Made by a program: the position numbers and the translations under genes | Shown: piece after piece, positions 1 through 7,466 of the stretch | How positions within the stretch are numbered: position 1 is the first letter of the stretch | Layout: each line of letters begins with the position of its first letter | Assembly (NCBI GenBank): GCA_000403295.2 | Contig: KE159611.1 | Location: 435,849-499,848, forward strand | Length of the DNA stretch: 64,000 nucleotides | Source of the DNA: Lachnospiraceae bacterium M18-1 | Lineage (GTDB): Bacteria; Bacillota; Clostridia; Lachnospirales; Lachnospiraceae | Direction of reading: 5' to 3' | Notes under the pieces: model-generated | Seen by the model: the letters and a program-made list of their open reading frames with translations, nothing else | The model's database searches: none | Told to the model about the DNA's origin: nothing

Positions 1-1403
1 TTTCCTTCTTTTCCCTTTGTCTCGTCAATCGCATTCATCATGGTGGGATAGGTGGAAAAAATCATCCGGCTCTGTTCCGGATGATCTTTGTTGTCCAGCA
101 GATTGCACAGCGTCAGGTCCGGGAGCAGATTGCCGTAGCTTTTCTTTGCCTGCCGCACCAGGGCTTTCCGGTCCGCCAGAAAGAGGATATTTTTCACATA
201 GTTATGACGGCGCAGAACATCCACCAGGCTGATGCTGACCCGCGTCTTTCCTGATCCGGTGGCCTGCACGATCAGCATCCTCCGGTGCTTTTTCATGATC
301 GCATCGCAGACAGCGGCGACCGCCTCCTTCTGATAAGGGCGGTTCGTGATATCGTCATTGATCTCAATGGTGCCCAGAGGTTTCCGGCTCCTGCGGCGGT
401 CCATACCAAGCTGCAGCTCCTTTTTCGTGAAAAATCCGGACACCCGTCTTCTAGGATATTGATCGTAGTCATCGGCAAACTCGATTTCGAATCCGTTTGT
501 GGTAAAAATAAATGGGCGCTGACGGTACTGATCTTCCAGACAGTCCGCGTATAATTTTGCCTGACGGCTGCCGGCGATCAAATCCGCACCTGTCTTTTTC
601 GCCTCGATCACCGCCAAAGGCAGGCCGTTGTCACCGAACAGGACGTAATCCGCATAGCCTGTCCCTGTGGGAGTCGGCATTCCCGAAACCTCTACCTCTT
701 CCCTGCAGTCATTTCCAATCCTCCATCCTGCTTCCATCAGCTCCATGTCTATATATTTTCTGCGTGTCTGGGCCTCTGTAAGCGCATCCACCTGGAAGGT
801 ATTTGCCGTGGTATTTTTCTCCCTCAGCTTCGTCATTTCCGCCCGCAGGGATTCATTTTCCAGACGGATCTCTTCCAGTTTTTTGTCCTTGCTGCCAAGC
901 TTCTCGTAAAGCTCCTGCAGTTCTTCCGGGCGGGGCTGCGGCGCACTGTCGGACACCCCGGGATATGCGGGTTCCAGAATAGACTCATCGTACAGTATGT
1001 CTTCGTAATTCAGATATTGGGTGGAATAGCAGTATTCGATCCATTTGCAAAATTCGAATAGATTGCGCAGAGACAGAACCGCATCGTCGCGCTTGATGTT
1101 GTGGTTCGTGTGGACGGCGGTGTTTCCAAGCTTGACCGTGTATTTCAGCATCGGGAACAGACGGGGTTCCAGGATATCATGGAAGGTTTCCTCGTGGATC
1201 AGAGCCGACAGGTTGTCCCGGTAGGGCAGCTTTAAGTCATCGTCGCTGATGTAGACCCAGCGCACCGCAAGCTCCAGGGCGCGCCTGGAAAGGATGGCAG
1301 AGGTAGCCGGGGAAATCACCAGACTTTTTTCTGCTTCGATGGCTTGGGCTGAGAAAGAGGAAAATGCGGGGTTTTCGGTTAGGAAATCGAAGTTGGTGGA
1401 CAT
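1..1403 (-). CDS. hsdR: Type I restriction enzyme R subunit (partial, N-terminal ~467 aa)
   Basis: Motor/nuclease subunit of a type I restriction enzyme, working with HsdM and HsdS on unmodified DNA. Translated from the ATG at 1403, the frame is open to the window edge, so the C-terminal helicase part is missing here. Visible parts in order: an N-terminal DUF4145-like helical region (about residues 20-115), a charged coiled-coil stretch (about 150-185), an HSDR_N-type PD-(D/E)XK nuclease motif with a downstream EAKK (about 250-268), and the Walker A motif QATGSGKTR (about 378-386). The STYPTMM block that follows is typical of the SF2 motor. It lies 58 bp downstream of the headless hsdS' and would be the last gene of the hsdM operon. 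A GGAGGTCCCCCAAAAA-type leader precedes the ATG. Family assignment is firm; activity cannot be judged from a partial gene. Confidence 0.93.
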   Translation of the reverse strand, partial: MSTNFDFLTENPAFSSFSAQAIEAEKSLVISPATSAILSRRALELAVRWVYISDDDLKLPYRDNLSALIHEETFHDILEPRLFPMLKYTVKLGNTAVHTNHNIKRDDAVLSLRNLFEFCKWIEYCYSTQYLNYEDILYDESILEPAYPGVSDSAPQPRPEELQELYEKLGSKDKKLEEIRLENESLRAEMTKLREKNTTANTFQVDALTEAQTRRKYIDMELMEAGWRIGNDCREEVEVSGMPTPTGTGYADYVLFGDNGLPLAVIEAKKTGADLIAGSRQAKLYADCLEDQYRQRPFIFTTNGFEIEFADDYDQYPRRRVSGFFTKKELQLGMDRRRSRKPLGTIEINDDITNRPYQKEAVAAVCDAIMKKHRRMLIVQATGSGKTRVSISLVDVLRRHNYVKNILFLADRKALVRQAKKSYGNLLPDLTLCNLLDNKDHPEQSRMIFSTYPTMMNAIDETKGKEG

Positions 1404-1461
1404 TTTTTGGGGGACCTCCTGTTCTTTGGTGGTGAATTGTCTTATATAATAAATTTGGGGG

Positions 1462-2018
1462 TTAAATTGCGTCAAATCTCAATTTGTCTACTTGGTGGAC
1501 AAAACCAGAAAATTCTTCTTGTTTCTCTATTGGCGGAACTATTACTTTCAGTTCACTCAAAATTTTTAAATTTATATTTTTCTGTGCAGACTCCGGCGCC
1601 TGTGATTCTAAAATCTTTTGAAAAAATGAAAACCAATAATGAATAAATACATTGTTTGCCTTTTCATTTGCATTAAATCCTACAATACTATCGGGGAAAC
1701 ACGCGTCAAATCCAAGTATCGCAGTTTTTGCAATATTTGCCGCTATAGTAATACATAAGGTTCCTTTTTTCCACATCTTACTTTGTTGGTATCCTAATTC
1801 TGAATATGTGTTTACATATGACGTTATATACAAATTAGCTGCCGCAACTTCACCTGTCTGTATCAAAGGGTAGGAACCGCCTAATAATTCAGGAGCATTT
1901 CTTGGTCTATGCTTCGAACCCCCCCTACCAAACTCGCCTAGTTTTGGAAGCGTTGTCTCCGGAAAAGAAAATGAATTATTAACTGGATCCCCAAACATCT
2001 CCACAAATCGGGATTTGA
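1462..2018 (-). pseudogene. Headless hsdS' fragment: one target-recognition domain plus C-terminal conserved segment
   Basis: Encodes the second half of a specificity subunit: the conserved joint KSRFVEMFGDP, a target-recognition domain (TRD) unlike that in the full hsdS, and the closing segment VDKLRFDAI. The first TRD is absent. The open frame has an internal ATG at 2004 (180 aa), but the homology with full-length hsdS (4030-5148) starts at 2018, directly beside the recombinase stop codon. The C-terminal tail is about 20 residues shorter than in the full hsdS. It lies on the same strand as the intact hsdS, so inversion is not expected; crossover at the 34-bp direct repeat would instead fuse TRD1 of hsdS to this TRD in frame. 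No start signal of its own is obvious. Most likely a silent or displaced TRD cassette. Confidence 0.8.
1985..2018 (-). repeat. 34-bp direct repeat, copy 1 (candidate attachment/recombination site)
   Basis: Matches 4628-4661 at 33 of 34 positions in the same orientation. It encodes the SRFVEMFGDP joint of HsdS and lies 6 bp past the recombinase stop codon, the usual place for an att site. It contains the near-palindrome CAAATC-CC-GATTTG. Confidence 0.75.
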
Positions 2019-2023
2019 ATCGT

Positions 2024-3013
2024 TTATGCCATATACTTTCTATGAGATGATTTTACATTATTCTGATTAACCATAGCATACTGCATCGTAGTGTCAATTT
2101 GCTGGTGTCCAAGCAATTTCTGAACCTGTTCAATAGGCATCCCTTTGTCGATGGCCCTTGTTGCCATTGTTCGGCGAAACTTATGGGGATGAATATTGTT
2201 TATCTGCAGCTGCCTTCCTAATTCCCGTATTCTTGTTTCCACGCCACTAATCTGTAATCTCTGATATGGAGCATTCAGGGAAACAAATAAAGCCGGATCC
2301 TGGTCACACCTTTCTTTCAGGTAACTTTGAATGTGCAGTTTCGTTCTTGCATCAAAGTACACTTTACGTTCCTTATCTCCTTTTCCATAAACAACACATT
2401 CTCTCTCTTCAAAATCCAAATCATCGATATTCAAATTTACCAGCTCTCCAACTCGCATCCCTGTAGAAACGAGTATATCTATCATTGCAAGATCTCGCTT
2501 CTCACAGCACCCATCCCGCAGTTGTTCCAGAGTTTCATCTGAAATCACCTCTTTGACCAATTTCTTGGTCTTCACTTTATGAATCCTGCGTATAGGGCTT
2601 TTCAAAATATAATCCTCTTCTTCAAGCCATGAAAAAAAGCTGGATAAATTTCTGCGAATATTATCTATCGTCACTTTTCCGCAATTGTTTATGCCTTGAT
2701 ATTGTACCAAATATTCTCTCAATACTTCTGTTGTCATCCTCCGTATCGGCACATCTATCTTTTCCAGCATCGTCTTAATCGTACTCTTATAGTATTCTAT
2801 CGTTCTCTCCGAACATCCCTCTATCCGTTTTGCTGTCAGAAACATATCCATATATGAAATATTATCATTTTTCTCCGATTCGGAATAGGATGCTGTCAGC
2901 CTTGTTATAAGAACCTCCTGCAATTTTTTCATCTGGGCGATATCAAGCACATCAGACATATCATTAATAATATTATAAATCTGGTTCTCCATTTGAACAT
3001 GCTCCTTTTTCAT
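2024..3013 (-). CDS. Tyrosine recombinase/integrase linked to hsdS
   Basis: Site-specific recombinase of the XerC/D-like tyrosine family, 329 aa. An N-terminal SAM-like core-binding domain covers about residues 50-150 and the catalytic domain about 155-320. All expected catalytic residues are visible: Arg187 in TGMRVGE, Lys211/214 in YGKGDKER, His277 and Arg280 in HPHKFRR, His303 in LLGHQQ, and the nucleophile Tyr312 in TMQYAMV. The gene sits between the DUF3791-like gene and hsdS', and its stop codon is 6 bp from a 34-bp direct repeat shared with hsdS. Recombinases beside hsdS genes are known to shuffle specificity domains (for example the pneumococcal ivr locus). Here the repeats are direct, which points to excision/integration rather than inversion. 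Appears intact. Confidence 0.93.
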   Translation of the reverse strand: MKKEHVQMENQIYNIINDMSDVLDIAQMKKLQEVLITRLTASYSESEKNDNISYMDMFLTAKRIEGCSERTIEYYKSTIKTMLEKIDVPIRRMTTEVLREYLVQYQGINNCGKVTIDNIRRNLSSFFSWLEEEDYILKSPIRRIHKVKTKKLVKEVISDETLEQLRDGCCEKRDLAMIDILVSTGMRVGELVNLNIDDLDFEERECVVYGKGDKERKVYFDARTKLHIQSYLKERCDQDPALFVSLNAPYQRLQISGVETRIRELGRQLQINNIHPHKFRRTMATRAIDKGMPIEQVQKLLGHQQIDTTMQYAMVNQNNVKSSHRKYMA

Positions 3014-3115
3014 AGGAGTATATCAAATATTAAGCCTCTTTGACATTTGTTTTGAATAATTTAGCAGAAACCTATACTGCTTCCATATTCTGCAATCTTA
3101 GTATATCAGTTAAAA

Positions 3116-3559
3116 TTATGCCGTAAGTATCTGTCCTTCTTTATAACAGGCAGCAATATAATCCCGAGATTGATAATATAAGTCTGAGTTAAAATTCATG
3201 ATATAGTCTGTAATCCAGGAATGGTAAATCTCAAAAATACCTTCTATGACATCATTTTCTTCAAAGATATCTTCTATAAGCCGCTCAAACACTTCGCCGA
3301 TATCCCAATAATCCGGAACCGTGTATTTGCAGGAAGCGATATTATCAAAGCTTCCTGCTAAAATATGATTCCTAGTAATGAAATCATCCGCTACTTTTTC
3401 TATCGGTTCGCAATGGAAAATGTCTGCGTAATGATAGATTCTTGTAACGTCTTCCGTACCAAGACAGTCAACAATGTCTTGTCTTTTATTTTTTGTTGTT
3501 CTGCCTATAAACTCTATCAAACTGCATGTAAAAAACAATGCGCTGTTATTCTTATCCAT
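3116..3559 (-). CDS. DUF3791-like protein, partner of the DUF3990 protein
   Basis: A 147-aa protein beginning MDKNNSALFF; this start overlaps the stop of the upstream DUF3990 gene by 8 nt (ATGGATAA), which implies translational coupling. A longer frame to 3718 exists but only by overlapping the upstream gene. The N-terminal half (about residues 8-65, including FTCSLIEFIGR, YHYADIFHC and ADDFI) resembles DUF3791 proteins, which commonly accompany DUF3990 genes in clostridia. The C-terminal half is acidic and of no recognised family. No signal peptide or membrane segment. By analogy with other overlapping pairs it could be the antidote or a processing partner of the DUF3990 protein; that role is inference. 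Confidence 0.72.
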   Translation of the reverse strand: MDKNNSALFFTCSLIEFIGRTTKNKRQDIVDCLGTEDVTRIYHYADIFHCEPIEKVADDFITRNHILAGSFDNIASCKYTVPDYWDIGEVFERLIEDIFEENDVIEGIFEIYHSWITDYIMNFNSDLYYQSRDYIAACYKEGQILTA

Positions 3560-4019
3560 ATACTTTTTCCTCGCTGATAAATCGAATTGTCTGTAAGGCT
3601 GCGATTGTGTGGAAGCTGATCTGATGAGTAGGACGTTTGAATCTTGCCAGCTCCCAGAATGCGCTCCTGGATATTTTTCCATCCACAAATCCCTGTACAT
3701 AATTAAAAATCGTGTCATTTGCCATTGGCCCCTCTACAATATCGTAGGTATGGGGATGTCCTGTCCGGCAGTTTGCGATAAAATCCAGCCATTCCTCCGT
3801 CATTGTCTCGAAGCGGAGTATTTTTAAATTTTGATTTTCAGTGTATTCATATACGCTGATATAACCTGCTTCACCAAATCTTGTAGCCCAGCGAAGGGCC
3901 TGGTTTCGGATCATTGTACAGTAAAAACCATAGTAAAAATCTTTATGATATTTTGCGATTCTAATTTCCGGCTCTGATACAATTTGTGAACTTCCGTGGT
4001 ATATCTCTATTTTTTTCAT
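3552..4019 (-). CDS. DUF3990 family protein (ADP-ribosyltransferase-like fold)
   Basis: 155 aa from the ATG at 4019 (MKKIEIYHGS), preceded by AGAGGAA and only 10 bp after the hsdS stop; the longer frame to 4061 would overlap hsdS. The protein matches the DUF3990 pattern: an opening YHGSSQIV block, KDFYYGFYCT, ALRWATRFG, a central SVYEY, EEWLDFIANCR and the closing QISFHTIAALQTIRF. DUF3990 has been grouped with ADP-ribosyltransferase-like folds, so a DNA-, RNA- or protein-modifying toxin is possible, but no function has been shown to my knowledge. It is coupled by overlap to the next gene and lies inside the unit bounded by the hsdS direct repeats, suggesting a cargo or addiction role. Confidence 0.78.
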   Translation of the reverse strand: MKKIEIYHGSSQIVSEPEIRIAKYHKDFYYGFYCTMIRNQALRWATRFGEAGYISVYEYTENQNLKILRFETMTEEWLDFIANCRTGHPHTYDIVEGPMANDTIFNYVQGFVDGKISRSAFWELARFKRPTHQISFHTIAALQTIRFISEEKVYG

Positions 4020-4029
4020 AGCTATTCCT

Positions 4030-5148
4030 CTATCCGAAATATTTTTGCATGAGGCTGTCAAAAAGCTGCTGGGTTTCAGCGAGAGATTTTTGGGTTACAA
4101 ATCTCAATTTGTCTATCTGGTGGATGAAGGAGGCAAACTGCTCTTGAAGTTCTACTGGCGGCCTATACATCTCTATCTTTGACATTGCACTTAATACCAA
4201 ATCACGATTGACAATCCCTTTTGTAAGTTTTTGCGATTGTGCATAGCAGTAGTCACAATTAAGCATATTTTCAAAGAAAATACCGTTTAGAACAGATTTA
4301 TCAAATTTAAGAACCGCTAAGTGAACCCAATTGGCAAATTCTACATCAACATCAATCAACTTTGCTATTCCAGTTGTGCCACCCTTACTATAAAGTATAT
4401 CTCCTTTTTCTGGACGACATTTTTTTATTGCATCATTGTAATCTTCATCAGATATATATTTTGCTGTGGAAAAATCAATATAACCATTAACTATATTTCT
4501 CACAGAAATAAAAGGATGTCCGCCATTCTCTTCTCCAATATCAGGCAACGATTTATGTGGACCATCTTTAATGTAATAGCATTCATCCCCCAATCTTGTT
4601 TTTTCCCATCCTAATGGATTTGTCGCAGGATCCCCAAACATTTCCACAAATCGGGATTTGATCAACTCATCATATTTCTTTAATTGCTCTTTTTCTACTT
4701 TAATGAGCATCTGGATTCTATTCAGTAACCTAACAACAGCTTTTTGTCCCTCAATTGTTCTTGACGGAATGAGCATTCTCCGCATTGCCGCTTGAGTAAG
4801 TTTCATTCGCGTTGCCCCATTGACCATTCCATCGACCTTATAAAACATCAATGAATAACATAAATAATCAACATCCATATCTGCTTTTGGTTTCAATACA
4901 TGTGCATGATTATTTACCCAGCATTTTCCTGATACTTTATATGCTATAGGTCTCTTGTCTGATCCAAAATTCCCACCATCTTCAGCAAGCAATACAAGAT
5001 CATCATCGAAAATATAATCTGCCACATAATCCTGAACCCCGTTTGCGCCATAATACGGATAAGGTCCCTTTTTTCTATCTTTTGCTGTAATAGGTACTCT
5101 CATTGAATCCAGTATTTCACAGCACTCTTCTAATTGCAACATTTTCAT
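4030..5148 (-). CDS. hsdS: Type I restriction-modification specificity subunit
   Basis: DNA-recognition subunit, 372 aa, which places two HsdM (and HsdR) subunits on a bipartite target. TRD1 spans about residues 1-110, the central conserved helices about 120-173 ending in KSRFVEMFGDP, TRD2 about 175-325, and the C-terminal conserved helix (HQIDKLRF onward) about 330-372. The two conserved segments contain the same K-x-R-F-V pattern, the usual internal repeat of HsdS. A 34-bp sequence in the central region recurs at 1985-2018, so TRD2 can in principle be exchanged with the hsdS' TRD. Located 25 bp downstream of the DUF2442 gene in the hsdM operon. Looks intact. Confidence 0.93.
   Translation of the reverse strand: MKMLQLEECCEILDSMRVPITAKDRKKGPYPYYGANGVQDYVADYIFDDDLVLLAEDGGNFGSDKRPIAYKVSGKCWVNNHAHVLKPKADMDVDYLCYSLMFYKVDGMVNGATRMKLTQAAMRRMLIPSRTIEGQKAVVRLLNRIQMLIKVEKEQLKKYDELIKSRFVEMFGDPATNPLGWEKTRLGDECYYIKDGPHKSLPDIGEENGGHPFISVRNIVNGYIDFSTAKYISDEDYNDAIKKCRPEKGDILYSKGGTTGIAKLIDVDVEFANWVHLAVLKFDKSVLNGIFFENMLNCDYCYAQSQKLTKGIVNRDLVLSAMSKIEMYRPPVELQEQFASFIHQIDKLRFVTQKSLAETQQLFDSLMQKYFG
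4628..4661 (-). repeat. 34-bp direct repeat, copy 2, inside hsdS
   Basis: One mismatch with 1985-2018, same orientation. It encodes the conserved joint between TRD1 and TRD2. Together with copy 1 it brackets 2,643 bp holding the TRD2 half of hsdS, the DUF3990/DUF3791-like pair and the recombinase. Confidence 0.75.
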
Positions 5149-5173
5149 GATTCATCCTCACAAATCTGCATAA

Positions 5174-5455
5174 TCACACCATTTTCTCTACAACTGTATC
5201 TAACTCATACAACATATCCGGATCAATATCAATACACTCAGAATTATCCCTCATACCAGATACATCCCACGCCAAAGTACCGTTCATAATTGTACAAGAA
5301 CTTTTAAAGAAACCAATCTCTCTCAATGCAGCAAATACTTCTTTCTCCAATAATGGCTTTACATCATAGCATATAATTTTACCATCTTCAAAATAGACAT
5401 ATACCGTATGTTCCTCTGTTGGAACTACTTGTACAATTTTAGGAAATATAAGCAT
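5174..5455 (-). CDS. DUF2442 domain protein
   Basis: Small protein of 93 aa with the DUF2442 pattern: a first strand pair (VYVYFEDGKIICYDV), a central helix (FAALREIGFF), and the motif WDVSGMRDNSECIDIDPD near residue 70. DUF2442 proteins often occur next to DUF4160 proteins as possible toxin-antitoxin pairs; here no DUF4160 partner is present and the gene sits between hsdM and hsdS in the same direction. The role in the restriction operon is unknown. Translation start is the ATG at 5455; only a weak GGGAATAGAAC ribosome site precedes it. Confidence 0.8.
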   Translation of the reverse strand: MLIFPKIVQVVPTEEHTVYVYFEDGKIICYDVKPLLEKEVFAALREIGFFKSSCTIMNGTLAWDVSGMRDNSECIDIDPDMLYELDTVVEKMV

Positions 5456-5545
5456 CTTCCGTTCTATTCCCTCCTGCCAGATTTTTCATCCGGCAGTTCC
5501 CACATTTTTCTTTTCATTGATTTTTGACACTAACTGGCTGTCATC

Positions 5546-7015
5546 TCACTCCTGCTCCTCACTCAGCATCTTCCGCAATTCCGCCATCCCTTTTTGTATC
5601 TCTTCCTCTAACTTCTCAATCCGATCCAGTATCACTAGCGGCGGGTCATAATGCACCGCTTCGTACTCGATTTCCTTATACTTGTTGATCGACAGATCGT
5701 AGTCATTTCCCTGAATCTCCGCAAGATCGACAAAAAAGCTCTGCTCTGTCCGTTTCCGGTCTGATTCTTCTTCCCGGTTATGGTATCTGCGGATGATATC
5801 CGGGATATCGTTTTCCTGTACGGGCTGGCGTTTATCATCGAGAGAGCGTCCGTCCGCTTTCATATCGTAAAACCAGACCTTCTCCGTTCCGCCTGCTCCG
5901 GTCTTGGTAAATACCAGCACAGCCGTAGACACGCCCGCATAGGGTTTGAATACTCCCGACGGCATGGAGATCACGGCCTCCAATCTGTGATTGTCTACCA
6001 GCTCCTTCCGAATCTGTTTATGCGCCTTACTGCTTCCGAACAAAACACCGTCAGGCACAATGACCGCTGCCCGTCCTCCATTTTTTAGGATTCGGAGAAA
6101 TAGCGCAAGGAACAGTAATTCTGTCTTTTTTGTTTTACTCACTTTCAGCAGGTCCGCAGACACGCCTTCGTAATCCAGACTGCCCTTGAAAGGAGGATTT
6201 GCCAGTACCAGTGTATATCTCTCAATATCGGTATTATTTTCCGACAGGCTGTCACGGTACGCAATCTGTGGATTATCCACGCCGTGGAGGAGCATGTTCA
6301 TCGCCCCAATGCGCAGCATCGTCCGGTCCATATCAAAGCCGAAAAACATATCCTCATGAAAATGTCTGTTTAATTCCGCATCGAAAAACAGCCCTTCTTC
6401 ATGTTCCCGCAGATAGGTCTGCGCCTCTACCAGAAATCCCGCGGAACCCATAGCCGGGTCACAGATCCGGTCCGTTGGATTCGGCCTGACCAGTTCCACC
6501 ATCATCTTGATGATATGCCGCGGAGTCCGGAACTGACCGTTGGTACCTGCCGTAGCCACTTTGGACAGAAGGTATTCATACAGATCGCCCTTACTGTCTG
6601 AGTCTCCCAAATCCAGTGCATCAATCCCGTCAATCAGTTTTGTCAGCATGGCCGGGGTGGGTACTTTAAAAATCGCGTCGCCCATATATTTGCTGTATGC
6701 GGAATCGCCGTCCTGATGCAGATTTTTGATAAATGGAAATACACCGTTCAAAACGATGTTGTAAATCTCCTGCGCGTCTCCCAGATTCTTGAACCTGCTC
6801 CAGCGATACTCCTGGCAGTCCGGCGGAAACATCCCCTGAAATTCCACTCCGAGAAAACCGGCTTCGTTTTCTTTTGTTGTTTCCACGTCATCCAGCTGCC
6901 TGATAAAAAGCAGATAGGTAAACTGTTCGATTACCTCCAAAGGATTCGTGATCCCGCCGGTCCAGAAAACCTCCCATATTTTATCGACTTTGTTCTTTAA
7001 TTCACCTGTGATCAT
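5546..7015 (-). CDS. hsdM: Type I restriction-modification methyltransferase subunit
   Basis: N6-adenine methyltransferase subunit, 489 aa. The N-terminal HsdM_N helical domain is followed by the SAM-binding motif DPAMGSAGF (about residues 186-194) and the catalytic motif IV NPPF (about 273-276). Length is normal for the family. It is the first gene of the restriction operon, with a promoter about 200 bp upstream and ribosome site AAAAGGAACAGAAGAAAAG. Its partner hsdS carries the target specificity, so methylation pattern would follow any hsdS rearrangement. No damage visible. Confidence 0.95.
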   Translation of the reverse strand: MITGELKNKVDKIWEVFWTGGITNPLEVIEQFTYLLFIRQLDDVETTKENEAGFLGVEFQGMFPPDCQEYRWSRFKNLGDAQEIYNIVLNGVFPFIKNLHQDGDSAYSKYMGDAIFKVPTPAMLTKLIDGIDALDLGDSDSKGDLYEYLLSKVATAGTNGQFRTPRHIIKMMVELVRPNPTDRICDPAMGSAGFLVEAQTYLREHEEGLFFDAELNRHFHEDMFFGFDMDRTMLRIGAMNMLLHGVDNPQIAYRDSLSENNTDIERYTLVLANPPFKGSLDYEGVSADLLKVSKTKKTELLFLALFLRILKNGGRAAVIVPDGVLFGSSKAHKQIRKELVDNHRLEAVISMPSGVFKPYAGVSTAVLVFTKTGAGGTEKVWFYDMKADGRSLDDKRQPVQENDIPDIIRRYHNREEESDRKRTEQSFFVDLAEIQGNDYDLSINKYKEIEYEAVHYDPPLVILDRIEKLEEEIQKGMAELRKMLSEEQE

Positions 7016-7219
7016 CTTTTCTTCTGTTCCTTTTCAGTATTTTAATCAGTTTCAGCCGTTGTATTCCTCACTTTGTTCCGATATAGATGAACCGTTGTGT
7101 ATATCACTCTATAAATCATTTATCACGTTTTACATATATAATTTCATCAACCTCTGTCATCTTTCTGAATTTCCATATATGATTTCTTTCCGATTTATCA
7201 ATTGGATGCCCTTGGGTAT

Positions 7220-7247
7220 ATTTTACCAGAACCGGCGAATATTTCAA
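7220..7247 (-). promoter_or_regulatory. Predicted sigma-A promoter of the hsdM operon
   Basis: On the minus strand, TTGAAA (7242-7247) and TAAAAT (7220-7225) are separated by 16 bp. The leader to the hsdM ATG is about 200 nt, AT-rich and without an open frame. This accounts for the non-coding stretch 7016-7250. Confidence 0.55.
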
Positions 7248-7261
7248 CAATTTTCATAGTC

Positions 7262-7388
7262 ATGCCACAGCAGTGTTTTGCGGCATCGTGCACCCGGCTG
7301 CACGGCATCCGCCCAGTAAAATAATGTCTGCTGGCATCCAGTCCGTCCTAAACAAGCGTCGCCGGCGCTTAGGACCGCTGGCAGGCAC
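7262..7388 (-). repeat. Multi-hairpin repeat element, diverged copy E
   Basis: Reverse-oriented, diverged relative of the elements at 20186, 35403, 49788 and 40778. Shared blocks are the GCGGTCCTAAGCGCC...GACGCTTGTTTAGGACGG hairpin and the GGATGCCGTGCAGC...TGCACGATGCCG hairpin. The linker between them is different and the GTTACTGTTCAC ends are lost. The short open frame across it is a by-product of the repeat, not a gene. Confidence 0.7.
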
Positions 7389-7392
7389 AACC

Positions 7393-7436
7393 AAAAAAGA
7401 GCTGCTATGGTCATAACACCTCCATAACAGCTCTTT
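7393..7436 (-). terminator. Rho-independent terminator of the AAA/PD-(D/E)XK gene
   Basis: Minus-strand stem AAAGAGCTGTTATGG / CCATAGCAGCTCTTT with an 11-nt loop, followed by a run of six T, about 30 bp downstream of the stop at 7467. Confidence 0.85.
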
Positions 7437-7466
7437 GTAATACATCCTGTTGATTCAATTTTGACC

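Noticed and set aside
1462..5148. Inversion-type phase switch between hsdS and hsdS'
   Set aside because: The two genes and their repeats are in the same orientation, so recombination at these repeats would excise or integrate, not invert. An inverted partner site was not found.
7260..7445. 61-codon minus-strand frame
   Set aside because: Formed by repeat element E and the adjoining terminator; no ribosome site and no protein-like features.
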